This document shows, piece after piece, positions 62,106-64,000 of a DNA stretch of 64,000 bases. A model generated the notes under the pieces. The model saw nothing but the letters and a program-made list of their open reading frames with translations, did not search any database and was not told where the DNA came from. A program made the position numbers and the translations under genes. The first letter of the stretch is position 1. Every line of letters begins with the position of its first letter. Source of the stretch: Gilvimarinus gilvus (lineage in GTDB: Bacteria; Pseudomonadota; Gammaproteobacteria; Pseudomonadales; Cellvibrionaceae); the NCBI RefSeq assembly GCF_030518155.1, contig NZ_JAULRU010000783.1, positions 55,090 to 119,089 on the forward strand, in the 5' to 3' direction.

Positions 62106-62920
62106 GGCATTACCTGTGCTATTAGAAGCTGGTCGGTTTATTTTTGCAAAGCGTAGACCGTTCTGACGCCGCTAGAGTGTCGTTGACTGTAACGGACCAC
62201 TCAATGAAAAAGGCGAATTTCGAACTGTTGCGGGTGCGTTATTGACTGCAGCGTAAGAAATGGCTGCCGCCCCGGCAATCCAATGCATATCCCTGGCATC
62301 CATCCTTAGGGCGCCGGTGGGGGCGACAGCTCGATAAGTGTGGCCAATTTTTGGTCATCTGTCATGTGGGGAATGGCTGTTTCGGCTGTGAGATATGTCC
62401 TACATTCCCCACCCTTTAAGAGACACGGTCCTTGATGAGGCGGGCTTTGGGCTCAGTTTAGCCAAAGGCGCTTTGGCCGATAAATAGGGCGCCTGTAGAG
62501 TTTCCTCAGAGTCTGCCGGGGCTTTAATCTGCCTCAGCGATCCGGTGCGCTATAAGAGCCAAATTTCAGCCCAGCTTACCGCCTGAACCAAGTGATGTTG
62601 CAACTTGAGTTACCTCCTGAGCCCAAAATTCCTATGTTCCACGGAGCAACTCGATGATTTGGCGTATATTTCATTTTATTTGGCAGCTACGATGCACGTA
62701 ACGGGTAACTCGATTCTTGACGGGCCGTGTGTATTCGAACGAGGCTTTGCGCTCATATGCGCATATCTAAGTATTGGATAGTGCCAGATCTGAATTATAA
62801 GAAATTATTGCGTAATCTGTAGTAGCTCATCAAAAACAGAGCCCTCTTTCCTTTCTTAGCGTCTTTTTTGGTAACCATTGTATTAACCTTCCGCAGATCT
62901 CGGCCTAGAATAGTTCGCTA
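62106..62920. other. Gene-poor stretch
   Basis: I find no gene in 815 bp. One hairpin, GCCAAAG/CTTTGGC (62461-62477, 3-nt loop), is visible. The higher GC and lack of open frames suggest decayed backbone-like or IS-derived DNA, but no family can be named. Confidence 0.5.
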
Positions 62921-63997
62921 TCAGAATCTATCATCAAGTTCGGCATCAGAGGCTAAAACGTGAATATCACCCGCGAACCGCTGTAGCGAAATAGCCGCGA
63001 GCGTCAACGTATCATCGGACGTCACCACCTTGTAGCCTAAATCTTGACAAACCTCTACAGCCTCGTACACGTCCAAGCCCCAGAAAATATTCTTTGACCT
63101 AAACTCTTCACGCTGTACTAGCATTTCGCCGCCAGGCACGTCGTCCCATACATCAGGGCATAAATTATTGACCATATAACCTTCAGGTTCTACCTGAATC
63201 TTTCCCACCAATCCATAACTCTTGTAAACCAAGAACGTCTTGATGTGGTCGACAACAGTAAACCCGGGGTAATGCTGAGGGTCGGGATGCAGCTTGGGGA
63301 AAAACTTCGGATAAATCCCTAAAGAAGGCAGATATTTGGATGAATCAAACGCGAGTCGGACCAGCCGACTCACCTGCTTCTCTCTGCAATACTCACCGCG
63401 GATCGTTTCCCTAAACTCTGGTAAAGACCGCTCTGCGAGGTACGCGAGTCGCTCAAGCATTAGCAGAAGCTGGTCATCCAGTGCATAGCGCTCATCCACG
63501 GCATGGAAAGCAAGAATTTTCAGCACATTGTCAGTTTTCTTATGAACTTCAGGACGATCATCAATGGCCACGATATCCTTTAGGGCATACCCATGCTCAA
63601 CGAAGCTTCGAACGTCCTTAACCTTCTCAAATCCTCGGTTCTTCAGGTCGTCGTGTGTTTGCACGAATAAGAAGTCACGAAGATCGATACCACAAAGCGG
63701 AAGCACGAGCTCTATATACTCTAACGACGCGGTTGTGCACAAAGCCAAGTCATAGCCTAGGTCTTTCACGCCTTTAATAAACGCTTCAAGGTGAGGCCTT
63801 GGGTAGACTTTCGCCATTGGCTCTTCTAGAAGAATGCCCCCGGTAGGAAGCTGCTCTAGAAATTCTTCTTGAGACGTATTTCGCTCACAGGACCGCACTC
63901 CCTCAGGCTCGTAAAGTCGAGTGCTGAGCAGCGTGTTGTCCACGTCAAGCACCAGAAGCCGTGGCCTGGCGTGCTCGCTTTCACTTCTACTTATCAT
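62921..63997 (-). CDS. HAD-superfamily protein with FCP1/NIF-like phosphatase domain
   Basis: 358 residues. Motif I is LLVLDVDNTLLST (D18, D20, DxDxT), the form of the FCP1/NIF phosphatases, followed by VYPRPHLEAFIKGV, motif II LCTTAS and motif III/IV LKDIVAIDDRPEVHKK. The second half (about 210-358) is an extra domain (VVDHIKTFLVYKSYGLVG, YKVVTSDDTLTLAAISLQRF). Likely a protein or small-molecule phosphatase in the cytoplasm. A broken paralogue lies at 32982-33272. The start ATG 63997 is three bases from the window end, so upstream context is unseen and an earlier start cannot be excluded. Confidence 0.8.
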   Translation of the reverse strand: MISRSESEHARPRLLVLDVDNTLLSTRLYEPEGVRSCERNTSQEEFLEQLPTGGILLEEPMAKVYPRPHLEAFIKGVKDLGYDLALCTTASLEYIELVLPLCGIDLRDFLFVQTHDDLKNRGFEKVKDVRSFVEHGYALKDIVAIDDRPEVHKKTDNVLKILAFHAVDERYALDDQLLLMLERLAYLAERSLPEFRETIRGEYCREKQVSRLVRLAFDSSKYLPSLGIYPKFFPKLHPDPQHYPGFTVVDHIKTFLVYKSYGLVGKIQVEPEGYMVNNLCPDVWDDVPGGEMLVQREEFRSKNIFWGLDVYEAVEVCQDLGYKVVTSDDTLTLAAISLQRFAGDIHVLASDAELDDRF

Positions 63998-64000
63998 TAG

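Larger units (their letters stand above)
8760..64000 (+). mobile_element. Tn7-like transposon (comM-targeting, Tn6022 type) and its island cargo; right end beyond window
   Basis: The comM reading frame loses homology at 8759. A TGT follows at 8760, the usual first triplet of Tn7-family ends, and tnsA starts 49 bp later. The order tnsA-tnsB-tnsC-tniQ-tnsE-like on one strand is complete. Insertion in comM is the known signature of Tn6022/AbaR-type elements. No second comM half and no inverted copy of the left end are visible up to 64000, so the element either extends beyond the window or has lost its other end. The extent to 64000 is inference. Confidence 0.7.

Noticed and set aside
8760..64000. 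Prophage or conjugative element as source of the island
   Set aside because: No capsid, terminase, portal, integrase, relaxase or type IV secretion genes are present.

Overview
The window looks like a chromosome segment of a gammaproteobacterium, probably a marine relative of the Pseudomonas/Cellvibrio group. The backbone (1-8759) has the gene neighbourhood I know from Pseudomonas: a cytochrome c5, rep helicase, a c-di-GMP enzyme and comM, together with a DUF808 membrane protein and a tRNA-Arg. No taxonomic marker is present, so this placement is inference.

At 8760 the backbone stops in the middle of comM. A Tn7-like transposon of the comM-targeting (Tn6022/AbaR backbone) type begins there: tnsA, tnsB, tnsC, tniQ and a TnsE-like gene (8809-15347). 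The rest of comM and the other transposon end are not found in the window. Everything from 8760 to 64000 can therefore be read as more than 55 kb of island cargo, with later insertions and decay. Base composition and codon use are visibly more AT-rich there than in the backbone.

Cargo in order: an IS3 remnant and a HEPN protein (15.4-16.5 kb); a zinc-ribbon / N6-methyltransferase / PD-(D/E)XK nuclease set (17.0-20.9 kb); a metallophosphoesterase fragment and a dead IS66 (21.0-21.9 kb); a two-ORF Sec-exported RHS toxin locus with a HEAT-like putative immunity gene (22.8-28.9 kb); decayed WYL, DUF1508 and membrane-anchor fragments (29.2-30.7 kb); a 2-TM protein pair (30.8-32.2 kb); a HAD fragment (33 kb); and a second two-ORF RHS locus on the minus strand, ending in a JAB-like metallopeptidase toxin (33.3-40.5 kb).

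Further right are an IS1182 remnant, a PD-(D/E)XK protein, a secreted NUC-family nuclease and a large lipoprotein (41.2-46.6 kb). Next come an integron-type cassette with an attC-like site (47.1-47.5 kb), an intact ISL3-family IS (47.8-49.2 kb) and a complete type II CBASS operon: XRE regulator, CapV patatin, DncV-like synthase, Cap2 E1-E2 and Cap3 JAMM (49.8-54.8 kb). The right part holds two unknown membrane proteins, an operon of two paralogous aerolysin-like proteins with an MBL-fold lipoprotein (57.9-61.0 kb), an intact metallophosphoesterase and an FCP1-like HAD protein (61.3-64.0 kb).

The island therefore mixes anti-phage defence (CBASS, putative R-M, HEPN, nucleases) with interbacterial or pore-forming toxins. 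Two genes at its right side (phosphoesterase and HAD) have broken paralogues 30-40 kb away, which suggests repeated module exchange. The least explained systems are the aerolysin-like pair with its MBL lipoprotein, the zinc-ribbon/MTase/nuclease trio and the split Sec-dependent RHS loci.
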